In this document: in pieces, positions 42,853 through 52,120 of the stretch | Position numbering within the stretch: position 1 is the stretch's first letter | How the letters are laid out: the number at the start of each line of letters is the position of its first letter | Source: an uncultured Sulfitobacter sp. | GTDB lineage: Bacteria; Pseudomonadota; Alphaproteobacteria; Rhodobacterales; Rhodobacteraceae | Assembly (NCBI RefSeq): GCF_947502895.1 | Contig: NZ_CANNBM010000003.1 | Span: forward strand, 1 to 64,000 | Direction of reading: 5' to 3' | DNA: 64,000 bases | Made by a program: the position numbers and the translations under genes | Notes under the pieces: model-generated | What the model was told of the DNA's origin: nothing | Seen by the model: only the letters and a program-made list of their open reading frames with translations | Database searches by the model: none

Positions 42853-43980
42853 TTGAAAACTGTGAAATTGACAGATCTTGACGACGAAACAGCCTTCGAC
42901 AGCCTGCACAGACTGGACGATTCCATGGACAGGCTCCTTGCCCATGAACGCAAGGTCGAGCGGGCGAAGAAGCGAACCGAGACGGAGTTCGACCGGATTA
43001 TGGCGCTGCGCGACCGGTTGACGAAGGGCGGCGCACCCCGACCTGGCGCCTCTCCCGCTCCACCGCGCGCCTCTGGGCCGGAGCGGGCGCCCACAATCGC
43101 GCGCCGGCGCACGGTTCTGGCAGCCGATATTTCCGAAGTCCTCTTTCAACAACGCCTGGTGGGGGCTACCAATGACATCCACTCGATCGAATTTCTCGAA
43201 CGCGGCCTGATTGCGAAACGCCCTGTCGGCAAACTTATGAAAGGCACAAAGGGGGTCGGCACCGGTTTTCTGGTGGGAAATGACCTGTTGATGACTGCGC
43301 GACATGTCCTGCCCAGCGACGCCGAAGCGTCTGATTTGAAATTCGCCCTCGATGACGAAGAGAATTTCATTGGAACGCCGGTGGCCGGTCGCATCTACGA
43401 CCTTGATCCATTCCGGTTCTATTGGGAGGACGAGAGCCTCGACGTTGCGATTGTTGCCGCCTTTTCCACAGATCCGGCCAATCCGGCGCTGTCCGATTTT
43501 GGAACGCTCCGGCTGACCGATGCGGATAACGCGATCCGACCCGGGGCGGCGGTGACCATAATCCAGCACCCCAAAGGAGAGCCCAAACGTATCGTTGTAC
43601 ACAACAGTCATTTCGTTTCGAATGATGAAAGTGAGTTCGCGGATCTCACTTGTTGGTACACTGGCGACACCGAAAGCGGCAGTTCAGGGTCGCCTGTTTT
43701 TGATGCGCAATGGCAGATCGTCGCGGTACATCGCCGTTTCATTCCCGAAACCAACGAGAAGGGCGAAATCCTTGGACCAGACGGACAACCGATCACGGTC
43801 GAAGGTGGAACAGCCAGTTCACTGGATGAATTGGCGAAGGACCAGAGGATCGCGGTCTACGCAAACGAGGGCGCACGTACCTCTCGGATCATACAAGCAT
43901 TGACCTCCAGCGTTCTGGAAGACGCCGACATGGACAAAGTTCGACAGCAACTGCTCGCAATCTGGGCCCGTAGCCACTGA
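42853..43980 (+). CDS. Cytosolic trypsin-like serine protease with N-terminal coiled-coil region
   Basis: 375 residues if started at TTG 42853, which has AAGGGGAG six bases upstream; a TTG at 42823 in the same frame lacks such a site. The chymotrypsin-fold domain spans about 120-330 with His151 in LLMTARHVL, Asp197 in SLDVAIVA and Ser278 in ESGSSGSPVF, so the triad is complete. Residues 1-60 are charged and helical, followed by a Pro/Ala linker. No signal peptide or membrane segment is seen, unlike HtrA-type proteases. Divergent from the SGNH operon; cytosolic proteases of this kind often serve as effectors in bacterial conflict systems. Confidence 0.82.
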   Translation: MKTVKLTDLDDETAFDSLHRLDDSMDRLLAHERKVERAKKRTETEFDRIMALRDRLTKGGAPRPGASPAPPRASGPERAPTIARRRTVLAADISEVLFQQRLVGATNDIHSIEFLERGLIAKRPVGKLMKGTKGVGTGFLVGNDLLMTARHVLPSDAEASDLKFALDDEENFIGTPVAGRIYDLDPFRFYWEDESLDVAIVAAFSTDPANPALSDFGTLRLTDADNAIRPGAAVTIIQHPKGEPKRIVVHNSHFVSNDESEFADLTCWYTGDTESGSSGSPVFDAQWQIVAVHRRFIPETNEKGEILGPDGQPITVEGGTASSLDELAKDQRIAVYANEGARTSRIIQALTSSVLEDADMDKVRQQLLAIWARSH

Positions 43981-44379
43981 ACAGCCGATGAGAAATTATA
44001 ACAGAACGTCTACATTTCGCGCTGTAACCGTATTGCCAACCTTAAATGATAGAACCGTTACATCTTTGAATGGATCGAGGCGGCTTAAGGCCTCTCCAGT
44101 CAATGGGTATGGGCGTATACCCCCATTTAAATGATATTAGCCTTCGTTCTGGATCCTTGCAAGAAGCACCAAAAGCAGCGTTTGGTACAATAGAATTATT
44201 GATTATTTTGACTGCAGAAGGGCGCAACCGTCATAGCCTACTTTTGCTGACGTACTCGGTGTGACGGCCAACTCGATCTCATCATCAAAAAAATTGGATG
44301 TTTTCTAGTGATATTAAGCCAACACCAGTCTGTAGCCAAATAAGGTTGGCTTCACAGAGAGTACCACTTTACCTATCGT
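43981..44379. other. Intergenic stretch with hairpins between convergent genes
   Basis: 399 bases. GGGTAT (44105-44110) and ATACCC (44117-44122) form a hairpin that extends to AATGGG...CCCATT with a bulge, and GAGGC...GCCTC lies just before. They may end transcription of the protease gene and of the convergent 1311-residue gene. The region is AT-rich and holds no supported gene. Confidence 0.45.
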
Positions 44380-47300
44380 TTACTTTGATGCCGCATACTC
44401 ACGTCTCAGTAACAGGGCAAAAAGATTAGGTTTATCGCTGTGCTTTGCATCTTTAGTATCCTGTAGCGGTAAAGTGGATTGGTACATTCCGTTAACTGGC
44501 TCTTGCGCGGCGACGATCTTGGAAAGCCACTCGAGATCTGTATTCGACAGGTCCCTGAGCCATTTGGCTTTTTGGGAGTCTTTCGTGACTTCGGCGCGCT
44601 CGCGCAACAGTCGGGCTCTTTCCAAATGCAAAGGCCACCGGCTCTTATAGTCTCGACCCTGCTCTAAGATAAGACTCTCCGCATGCGCCAAATGCGCTGT
44701 CGCAAAGTTCAGGGCTTCGAGCCTATGGACGCCCTCAACTGCTATTCGCAGGAAGTTACTTTCTAAAATCAGCATGGCCGCCCGCTCTGCAGGAAAGGCG
44801 TACACATGTCGACTGGTATTATCAATAAGCGCACGTGTTTCGACCAAGAATGGTGAACGTGTCACGGCACCACCATTCGCTACAAACTGAGAGTGCAGTA
44901 AAAACAAGGTGCGGCAATGATTGCGCGCGCCACGTCCTTCGGCGAGATATGCCGGAGATAGCGGAGCCGCATCAAAGACTGCCAGCCTGAGCGCTTCTGC
45001 AAGCCGCTGATATGCCAGTGCGGAGTATTGAAGGATCAGAAAGTTCGTCTTTGTACCGACAATCACCTCACTGAAGGGCAAGCGGTGGATTTGCCCGAGG
45101 TCAGTTTCGCGAAGTTCGGTTGGTTTCTCGAGCGACATGTCCGAGAAGAACTGGCCGGAGTCATCGTCACGCAAAACAGAAGCGAGCAAAAAAGTATATT
45201 CTCCGACCCGTCTCAGGACCCGCGAGGCTTCAGCCAAACAGTTTACCTTCGATAGGCTCATAAGCTTTGTGTCGGGCAGGACTTCAATCAGCTGCTCTGA
45301 AAGGTCTGGGAGATTTTTGTCCGATGATCCGGGCTTTGTGAGCGCCATACAAGCCGTAGCATCCGCAGTCATCAAATCCCTAAGATTGGCCAGATCGACC
45401 GCATCCTCGATCGCAAACTCAAGAACCTCCTCTGTTGAACGAGGGTCAGGGTGTGGTCCAGGAAGATCCCGCAGGGCACATAGACTGGTGCGCAGAGCTT
45501 CCATTTTGAGACGGTGTTGAGTTGCATCCCCAAGGGGGCTTACTGTTTCGGCAAGCGACTTTTGTGTTGACGTGATGCGCGCGGATTGCAGTGTATCGTT
45601 AGCATGTCGTTGTTTCTCCATATATGAATTTGTTAAAAATTTCGCTTGGGTGACCTGACGGCGCAGGACCGCTGCAATATCTGAATCTTGCGGCCATACT
45701 TCGCTCTCTGGGCTCACTTCCACACTGTCTTTCTTGTAAAGTCCGTTCAGGACCGGACTGTCAGGTGCAAAAAGCCCCTCAGAGTAGATTCGGATGGTCC
45801 GGTCCAATTTGTTTAAACGAGCTCTACTCCAGAGCAAATTGGGGGCCTCAAACAGCTGTAAAATCTCACTTTTCAGGGATTCATAGCCGAATCTGCGCGA
45901 CAATCGGAAAAGGGGGGGCGCCTCAAAAACCTGCAAATGGCAGAAGAAATACAGCCAGGCCCAATATTCCCACGCACCTTTTGGCCCGACCTTGGCCGTG
46001 TCGCGTAAATCGACGGTGGGACTACCGTCCGGTTTGATCTTGCTGATGGTCAAGACATCGAGTTCTTCCGATCCGACCACGGGTAAGGACAACAGGCCAA
46101 AATAGATACCTGACAGAAAGCGGCGCCAAGGCCGAATGGATTTAGCGCTGGCCAGGTCTTCATGCCTGAAAACCGCCCCTGCCTGCCAGAATGCCTCGTC
46201 CGCAAGCATGCGATTGGCATAGCAATACTGCGCAACCGTCACTTGTTCGTCCAGCTTATCGCGTGCTATCCGGTGAAAAAGTGGCAAGGTAAACGTGAGC
46301 GAACCGGAGCGCAGGGCTCCTCCCATTTCTACCTCCAAATCGGGGCACCAACCTTCTCGTGTCAATTCGCTGGGATGCGGTCCTTGGGGACGATCATGCT
46401 TATGCAAAGGCGTCTCGAACAGATCGTCCTGATATCCTTCATAGATCACTGCAGGCATCTGCGTGAGAATAAATGCCAAAGCCTCCTGAAACTGTTTGCG
46501 GAAGACTTCTTTGCGATCGGCCTCGTCTTTCGGGTAGGGTTCCACATCGCGATCAGCCTCGTCTTCGGGGTAGGCCTTCGCAACTGCCCAATTTGCAGCA
46601 TCTTGCGCTGTGAACAGCGCATCCGGCGATGCACTTTCCAACATCTGCCACATGATCCGGAACAGCGTCTTGCGATGCATCCCGTCTGGTGACTGGGCGA
46701 TCAAAAACACTATGCGCGCAGCAAGCTTATTGCTGGTAGCCAGATCTCTGAACAGTGCGTCCAGCAGATGGCCTGTCCGGTCCGATCCTTTTTCCTGCAC
46801 GGTCGCCTCAATAAGGCGTCTGAGCTTGAAATCGTCTCTCTCCTGCAGGGCGATGATTGCGTCAAGCACTGCATAATCCGCATCGCGGAATATGTTGCTT
46901 GTTACATCGCTGAACTTCGCAATAGCGGAGTGATTTTGAAGCCCGTGCGAGCGCACAATGAAAGGCCAGTCACTGGAAGCAGGTTGAGGCAGTCCCTCGT
47001 AAGGCAGGCTTTCGCCAGGCAGGTCCTTCTTTTCAATGTGCTTAAATTGGCTCGGCGGAATGTAGCGGCCCGTATCGCCAATTTCCTCCAAAGGGAAATC
47101 ACTCAGGACAAGTATTCGGTTGCGAGACCACCTCTCCCAATCATCTTGGGTTTCAAACGCTCCCATCGGCGGGGCAACAAGCTGGCTCAACAGTCGAAGC
47201 ACATGTTTGTCCGCAATAACACGTTCCAGCAAAGAGGCCGATTGACCGGACTTGTCTAATGGCCGGTGTTGGCACAGACCATCAAGGATCAAAATCTGAG

Positions 47301-48315
47301 GTTGCTCGGTCATATGTTTGCGCAAATTCTGAATGACATCTGCCATCGGCGCTGTATGCGGCAAGGGCTCTGCATCACGCACCGTACCAAGGCCACCACT
47401 ATAGAATGCCTGCAAATAGCCGAGTAGTTGGGACATGCCCATTGGCTTGAGGCTTTCCGCAGGTGAGTCCGGTCGCAGGTCACCCATCAAGGGCAGGTAC
47501 AACGGGCGGCGCGTTTCTGTCGTTTGGGAATTGCGCTCTACCGCAGCAGTGAACGCCCTCGTAAACTCCTGACCCAAGGCAGACAGTCCTTTTGGTTGAT
47601 CGGGGTCCACAATGTTATAGATCAGCGGCTGTACGCCATCGTCCATGACCCAGTCTTTGAGACGGTCGAGCAACTTGCTGCGGGCATCGCCCTTTTGAAA
47701 TCTTAAACGGCGCCCTGTGTCGAAGGGCTGGTCCCATGTCTGCTCGCACTTCAATCGCGCAAGTAGGGTCGTGAAGGCGCCCGGGCCGACCATATCCTGC
47801 ATGCAGAAGGCATCAATCGACACGTTCGTGCGTTCAAGCTCGCGTTTGAAGAGTTCCGGAACAGCCAGACGCCAGAGTTCTTTAAAGCTATCCGCTTGTA
47901 TCTTACTGCGCCTACCATTCAGGCTGAGCAGGCGCTCAACTTTCTTATACGGATCACGGACAACCCGTGTCGTGTTTCCGACGCGGTAGCTTTCGGCGAA
48001 CTGCCGAACAGAGTGTTGAGGCGCATAATAGAGCAAGGCAAAAGCCTTCATCGTCTGGCCAAGTGCGAGGCCATAGCCACCCTTGGCCAGAGAGACCACA
48101 TCGACCAGACTGTCCGGGCGGCCCGCGACTTTCCCTGCAAGCGCGCCATCCGGTGCATTTATGACACTTTCGAGGTGCTTAAACAGGTGCCGCCTAATAT
48201 CTGCAATGGTACGATCCCGACGATAGTGTAACAGCAGTTCAGCTGATTCTTCATTAAGAACCCGCCAAGTGTCAGCGAGTGCGATCCTCTGAACTTCTTT
48301 GTCGAGGTACGCCAT
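44380..48315 (-). CDS. Very large protein with degenerate STAND NTPase-like core and helical repeats
   Basis: 1311 residues from ATG 48315; a GTG at 48345 would add ten. No family recognised. STAND/NACHT-like landmarks can be seen in order: GPGAFTTLLARL (177-188) in the place of a Walker A loop but without its Lys, RPLYLPL (270-276), a Walker B-like ILILDG (341-346) and a sensor-like RILVLSDFP (400-408). The remaining 850 residues are mainly helical, as in repeat-type sensors. A 12-residue tandem duplication (YPEDEADR / YPKDEADR) lies in the middle. The gene stands alone between a convergent protease gene and a divergent operon of exported proteins. A defence role is inferred. Confidence 0.7.
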   Translation of the reverse strand: MAYLDKEVQRIALADTWRVLNEESAELLLHYRRDRTIADIRRHLFKHLESVINAPDGALAGKVAGRPDSLVDVVSLAKGGYGLALGQTMKAFALLYYAPQHSVRQFAESYRVGNTTRVVRDPYKKVERLLSLNGRRSKIQADSFKELWRLAVPELFKRELERTNVSIDAFCMQDMVGPGAFTTLLARLKCEQTWDQPFDTGRRLRFQKGDARSKLLDRLKDWVMDDGVQPLIYNIVDPDQPKGLSALGQEFTRAFTAAVERNSQTTETRRPLYLPLMGDLRPDSPAESLKPMGMSQLLGYLQAFYSGGLGTVRDAEPLPHTAPMADVIQNLRKHMTEQPQILILDGLCQHRPLDKSGQSASLLERVIADKHVLRLLSQLVAPPMGAFETQDDWERWSRNRILVLSDFPLEEIGDTGRYIPPSQFKHIEKKDLPGESLPYEGLPQPASSDWPFIVRSHGLQNHSAIAKFSDVTSNIFRDADYAVLDAIIALQERDDFKLRRLIEATVQEKGSDRTGHLLDALFRDLATSNKLAARIVFLIAQSPDGMHRKTLFRIMWQMLESASPDALFTAQDAANWAVAKAYPEDEADRDVEPYPKDEADRKEVFRKQFQEALAFILTQMPAVIYEGYQDDLFETPLHKHDRPQGPHPSELTREGWCPDLEVEMGGALRSGSLTFTLPLFHRIARDKLDEQVTVAQYCYANRMLADEAFWQAGAVFRHEDLASAKSIRPWRRFLSGIYFGLLSLPVVGSEELDVLTISKIKPDGSPTVDLRDTAKVGPKGAWEYWAWLYFFCHLQVFEAPPLFRLSRRFGYESLKSEILQLFEAPNLLWSRARLNKLDRTIRIYSEGLFAPDSPVLNGLYKKDSVEVSPESEVWPQDSDIAAVLRRQVTQAKFLTNSYMEKQRHANDTLQSARITSTQKSLAETVSPLGDATQHRLKMEALRTSLCALRDLPGPHPDPRSTEEVLEFAIEDAVDLANLRDLMTADATACMALTKPGSSDKNLPDLSEQLIEVLPDTKLMSLSKVNCLAEASRVLRRVGEYTFLLASVLRDDDSGQFFSDMSLEKPTELRETDLGQIHRLPFSEVIVGTKTNFLILQYSALAYQRLAEALRLAVFDAAPLSPAYLAEGRGARNHCRTLFLLHSQFVANGGAVTRSPFLVETRALIDNTSRHVYAFPAERAAMLILESNFLRIAVEGVHRLEALNFATAHLAHAESLILEQGRDYKSRWPLHLERARLLRERAEVTKDSQKAKWLRDLSNTDLEWLSKIVAAQEPVNGMYQSTLPLQDTKDAKHSDKPNLFALLLRREYAASK
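46513..46574 (-). repeat. 36-base tandem duplication inside the 1311-residue gene
   Basis: Two near-identical 26-base copies (46513-46538 and 46549-46574) lie 36 bases apart, in frame, giving the protein repeats YPEDEADR and YPKDEADR at a 12-residue spacing. This looks like a recent slippage duplication in an acidic linker. Confidence 0.7.
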
Positions 48316-48501
48316 TTCCGTGACACCCAGAGATATTTGCGTCACGTAGTGTGTGCATTCTTATTCACATTAGAGCATATATGACTCTCTGAGTCACGCG
48401 CCTGTAATATAATCTTCATATTTTTCTGCCATTGTGCATGAACTGGCGACCCAAAGTCATTGTCCAAGTGATTTTCTACTCTGACAGAGAGGAGAATCCC
48501 G

Positions 48502-49152
48502 ATGATCAAAACAACCAAAAATACAGCATATGCCGTGCTGCTGGGCCTGATGCCTCTACACGCATCTGCATTCAGCATCACCGATGCGCTAGAACAGTTC
48601 CTGCCAGCAGAGCTGACCGGCATGGGGCAGTGCGAAGCTCCGGCGGATGAGCCGTTTTTTCAGGCGACCGGCTGTACCGGTCACATGCAACACATCTGGA
48701 ACGAAGATCATGCATCCCTCAAGGGCGCGGAGGCGCATCTGCTGCTCTGGGCCAATGGTCTCGTTCCGTCTATGACCAGTGATACGACCTTCTTCACCCA
48801 AGGACCGGCTTTCATGGCCAGCTTGCCGCCGAAGCTGCAGTTCAATCTGCAAATGGCGAACTTGCGCTATCCCGAAACAGCGCTGATCAGCCTGCATGAC
48901 CAACTATCGATGGTGGAGAAAGCACTTGGTCCTGTCTGGCGGCAAATGGCAACTGAGCGTGCGGATGTGCCCAACATGATCGGTGCGATTAAAGGCGGTC
49001 TGCGTCAGGCGGGCCTTGACGGCAAGCCCTCGATCGTTCTGGGCATGATGGGTCGCCATGATGGCTACCACATCCAAAGCTGGGCGATGAGCGACCCGGA
49101 CGCCGCCGCAGAATTCATGGCGCGCCTCGACCGCCTTCTGGTGAAGCTGTGA
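48502..49152 (+). CDS. Exported protein of unknown function
   Basis: 216 residues with a signal peptide (MIKTTKNTAYAVLLGLMPLH, cleavage after ASA near residue 23). The mature part is helical with two Cys close together (GQCEAPADEPFFQATGCTGH). GAGAGGAG precedes the ATG. Its stop overlaps the GTG start of the next gene (GTGA). First gene of a four-gene operon divergent from the 1311-residue gene. No family recognised. Confidence 0.7.
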   Translation: MIKTTKNTAYAVLLGLMPLHASAFSITDALEQFLPAELTGMGQCEAPADEPFFQATGCTGHMQHIWNEDHASLKGAEAHLLLWANGLVPSMTSDTTFFTQGPAFMASLPPKLQFNLQMANLRYPETALISLHDQLSMVEKALGPVWRQMATERADVPNMIGAIKGGLRQAGLDGKPSIVLGMMGRHDGYHIQSWAMSDPDAAAEFMARLDRLLVKL

Positions 49153-49541
49153 GCAGCGCGCAGGCGCTTAGTGTACTTGCCATCGCTGCTGTACTTAGCA
49201 CGGGTGCGGTTGAGTTGTCGCTTCAGAGGGAAGTATCAGGTCTGGCGGCATTTGCAAAAGGCGGAGGGAAGTTGAGCGGTGCATTCGGCAAAGCGACTCA
49301 GACCGGTCGCACGCATACGGCGCCCAAAACCTTTACCAAATCTGCGCCCAAGACCCCCAAGGTCAAGGGCGGGCTGAAAAACACCAAACCGATCACGCCC
49401 ATCTTTAATCCTGCGGCAAATCCCGGAGGTGGCGGCGGCGGGAATGGTGGCGGTGGGGGAAAGGGCGGCGGCGGGAAGGGAAGTAATGGCAACCCGACCC
49501 CTACTCCGAAGCTGCCTGTTTTTCGCCCGGGAGGCATATAG
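49149..49541 (+). CDS. Small Gly/Pro/Lys-rich exported protein
   Basis: 130 residues. GTG start overlapping the previous stop. A hydrophobic N-terminus (about 5-22) is a signal peptide or anchor; then a basic Thr/Lys/Pro-rich region with KTFTKSAPKTPKVKGGLK, a poly-Gly stretch (about 93-111) and a Pro-rich end (PTPTPKLPVFRPGGI). Low complexity makes homology calls unsafe. Coding is supported by translational coupling and by position in the operon. A hairpin terminator follows. Confidence 0.6.
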   Translation: MSSAQALSVLAIAAVLSTGAVELSLQREVSGLAAFAKGGGKLSGAFGKATQTGRTHTAPKTFTKSAPKTPKVKGGLKNTKPITPIFNPAANPGGGGGGNGGGGGKGGGGKGSNGNPTPTPKLPVFRPGGI

Positions 49542-49556
49542 CGCCACACAAAAACT

Positions 49557-49590
49557 CCGGTGCCTGTAACAGTTGGGCACCGGCTTTTCT
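49557..49590 (+). terminator. Intrinsic terminator or attenuator inside the operon
   Basis: CCGGTGCC (49557-49564) pairs with GGCACCGG (49576-49583) around an eleven-base loop and is followed by CTTTTCT. It lies 33 bases before the next gene, so 49623-52120 may have lower expression or its own promoter. Confidence 0.75.
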
Positions 49591-49622
49591 CAAACTAAAA
49601 AAGAAGACAAGGGAGTGAGAAT

Positions 49623-50813
49623 ATGACGTATCAGAATAGCCTTTTCAAAATGACGAACGTAGATGAGCTTCGCGCCCAACTGCGTGATATCACGATGACC
49701 GACAGTGAATTGCGGGAAATGGTATCTTCAGGCTTGAAAGAGGAAGAGGTCGAGGCCGTTTTGCGTGCAAGAGCTAAGGCGGTCAATGCGGGTGTGCTTG
49801 TGACAGCGCAGAAGATGACCGCAGACAAGCAGGTACAACTCGAAGGTGATCTGGCGCGCCGCGAGGCCGCAGAGAGCAGCATCGACATGACGCCAGAGCG
49901 CAAACTTGCGCGCCGTGGTGTGAACGAGACACGCATGAGTATGCTCGGCTGGATGGGTATGATCTGGGGCTGGCTCAAGGCCTCTGTATTCGTCGCTTTC
50001 GGGGGAATTTTGTTTGCTTATCTGATCAACAAGGCGGGGATCTCGCTTGCCTACTCGGAAAATCTTTGGCTCTGCCTCGTTGCGGTATCGCCCGTATGGA
50101 TCACCTCGCAGGTGGTGTATAAATACCTCTGCATGCCGCAGGAACATGCCGCGCGCGGCCGCCGTATCCAGCGCTGGTACCGCTTCGGGTTGATGATCTT
50201 CGCACTCTGGACAATGCTGGCGGTGCCGGGATACCTCGGAGCAAATGGCGGGCTTTCAGGGGCTGCTTCCGAAGATTTTTCCAACCTGCTTGATGATACT
50301 GTTACAGCCGCTCCGGTTGCGTGGCTCGGTCAGGTATTTGATGTCATGGACATGATTTTCGGAGATGGCGTTATCGGCACCCTTGCTGTGATCATCCACC
50401 TGATTGCCGATGTGGTTCTGGCGGGTTCCATTCTGGCGGGTGTCGACCACGACTGGAAAAAGAGCCGCAGCCCCGTAGAGAAAGCTGACGATTCAGTGCG
50501 TCATGGCTATAGCCAACTTGCAATGATCCAGCCGCGCATTGATCCCCTGCAGGAGGAACTCTCCGCGCTTGGCGGTATCACGGCGGAGATCGCCGCCAAA
50601 ACCGAAGAGTTCGTTAGCCTGTCAAGCAAGCGCATTGCTGCCTTCCGCGTCAAGAATAACCGCATGCGCGTTGTTGCCGAGGCTATCGCGGACAACTTCT
50701 TTGCCGATGGCAAAGACGTGGCCGATATGGTGACGATCAAGTCGCCTGATGCAAACTCTACTCATGCCACTATGCACTCTGCGACAGGCAAATCGGCTCA
50801 TTCGTTCAACTAA
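49623..50813 (+). CDS. Membrane protein with flanking helical/coiled-coil regions
   Basis: 396 residues. Residues 1-100 are charged and helical and predicted cytosolic; membrane segments lie at about 118-138, 148-166, 189-206 and 257-277; a coiled-coil-like region follows (about 300-350). It begins after AAGGGAGTGAGA. The layout suggests an inner-membrane scaffold between the exported proteins encoded on either side. No family recognised. Confidence 0.72.
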   Translation: MTYQNSLFKMTNVDELRAQLRDITMTDSELREMVSSGLKEEEVEAVLRARAKAVNAGVLVTAQKMTADKQVQLEGDLARREAAESSIDMTPERKLARRGVNETRMSMLGWMGMIWGWLKASVFVAFGGILFAYLINKAGISLAYSENLWLCLVAVSPVWITSQVVYKYLCMPQEHAARGRRIQRWYRFGLMIFALWTMLAVPGYLGANGGLSGAASEDFSNLLDDTVTAAPVAWLGQVFDVMDMIFGDGVIGTLAVIIHLIADVVLAGSILAGVDHDWKKSRSPVEKADDSVRHGYSQLAMIQPRIDPLQEELSALGGITAEIAAKTEEFVSLSSKRIAAFRVKNNRMRVVAEAIADNFFADGKDVADMVTIKSPDANSTHATMHSATGKSAHSFN

Positions 50814-50881
50814 ATGGACCCGTCCTGCCCTTCACCACAGGGGAGCAGGCACCAATACCCCTACTGTAAAGGACCAAGAGA

Positions 50882-52120
50882 ATGTTGAAATTATCATCCC
50901 TAAATTCCGCTTTTCTGGCCGCCTGCTTTGCCTCGTTTTTGGCAGGCACGCCTGCCGCCGCAGCGGACAAGACACTGCTTGTGATCTCTGACAGCTATGA
51001 CAAGGCGCAGTCCACCGAGGTTATCCGCTATGTCCAGATGGTGGCTATCCAGTTGCCGGATGGCGGATCATTCAGCGTGCTGGATGGGCCAAGCCAGCGC
51101 GAAATTGCAAGCTTCACCATGCCAGTAGGTAAAGAAGCGGAATTCTTGCGCAGCTATCCGAGACGGATGCAGGAGGTGCTGATGCCGATGTTCAAAGAAC
51201 TGGCGCGTCACCTCAAAGGTGCCATGTCCAAGCAGGCGAACGGCGACAGCGCCGCACAGGGCCAGCTTGCGCTGCCTGATATGATGGCTGATCTTGGTAT
51301 GTTCGTCAAAGGCGGCGAAACGGTCATCTTCATGGGATCAGCACAGTTTTATGATGGGCGATATCCTGGTTTTTCAACCTTGAATGCCTACCCTGATGCG
51401 GGCAACGCACGGCTGGAACCGGCCCAAAGTCCTTTTGGTGCCGAAGGTGTGGAACTATTGCCGGATGGGGTGGTTTTCCACTTTTGTGACATGGCGGAAG
51501 GTTATGACAGCGTGTCGCACAGTGAAGGTGTGCAGGACAGCTGGCTTCGCTTGATCGATGCTTACAACGGCAAGGTGGCAAGCTATATGATGTTGACGGA
51601 TCGCTGCATCATCCGCGCCATCTCTGGCATTGTCGACAATGCGCCGGAGGTGCCGCGCACGCCGGACAAGGGAAGCATCCAAATGTGGGGCCCTCGCACT
51701 ATACAACCCTCTCAACCCACGCACACGTCGAATTCAGCGCCATTCGGAGGCGGCGGTTTAAAGCCTAAGGTAGATGATATTCCCAATATTGACGGGGCAC
51801 AGGCGCGCAAACTGCAAGACCTGGTCACTCAGGGCAAGGGAAAGCTAATGCGTGTGGCCTTTTGGGACACGGCGCAGGAAGATGGTGACCAGATTGATGT
51901 CATCATCGGGCAAGGGCCTAACCAGATCAATTTGCGGATTGAACTCACCCATAAAGAGGTGTGGTATACTGTTCCTGCCACCGCCAAGGGTATCGAGATC
52001 CTCGCAGTGAGCGAAGGCGGCGGTGGGGGCGTCACACTTGGTATTCGCACAGAAGATGGCTTCGTAAATCAAAGCCCAAAGCTTCGCAAAGATCAGCTAT
52101 TTTCTCTCGCCATCAAGTGA
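50882..52120 (+). CDS. Exported protein, possibly with a von Willebrand factor A-like fold
   Basis: 412 residues with a signal peptide (cleavage after TPAAAA near residue 28). The mature N-terminal 230 residues alternate strands and helices, starting KTLLVISDSYDKAQST and with a later strand GGETVIFMGSAQFYDG; this resembles a VWA-like Rossmann fold without a clear metal site. A Pro/Ser-rich linker with GGGG follows and then a beta-rich domain (about 325-412). Last gene of the four-gene operon. The fold is an inference; no family recognised. Confidence 0.7.
   Translation: MLKLSSLNSAFLAACFASFLAGTPAAAADKTLLVISDSYDKAQSTEVIRYVQMVAIQLPDGGSFSVLDGPSQREIASFTMPVGKEAEFLRSYPRRMQEVLMPMFKELARHLKGAMSKQANGDSAAQGQLALPDMMADLGMFVKGGETVIFMGSAQFYDGRYPGFSTLNAYPDAGNARLEPAQSPFGAEGVELLPDGVVFHFCDMAEGYDSVSHSEGVQDSWLRLIDAYNGKVASYMMLTDRCIIRAISGIVDNAPEVPRTPDKGSIQMWGPRTIQPSQPTHTSNSAPFGGGGLKPKVDDIPNIDGAQARKLQDLVTQGKGKLMRVAFWDTAQEDGDQIDVIIGQGPNQINLRIELTHKEVWYTVPATAKGIEILAVSEGGGGGVTLGIRTEDGFVNQSPKLRKDQLFSLAIK

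Noticed and set aside
42853..43980. HtrA/DegP-type periplasmic protease
   Set aside because: No signal peptide, no PDZ domain; the N-terminal region is a charged helix and linker.
49298..49549. Pro-rich minus-strand frame opposite the Gly-rich exported protein
   Set aside because: It mirrors the GGC/GGT-rich stretch. The plus frame has a coupled GTG start and a signal-like N-terminus, so it is preferred.
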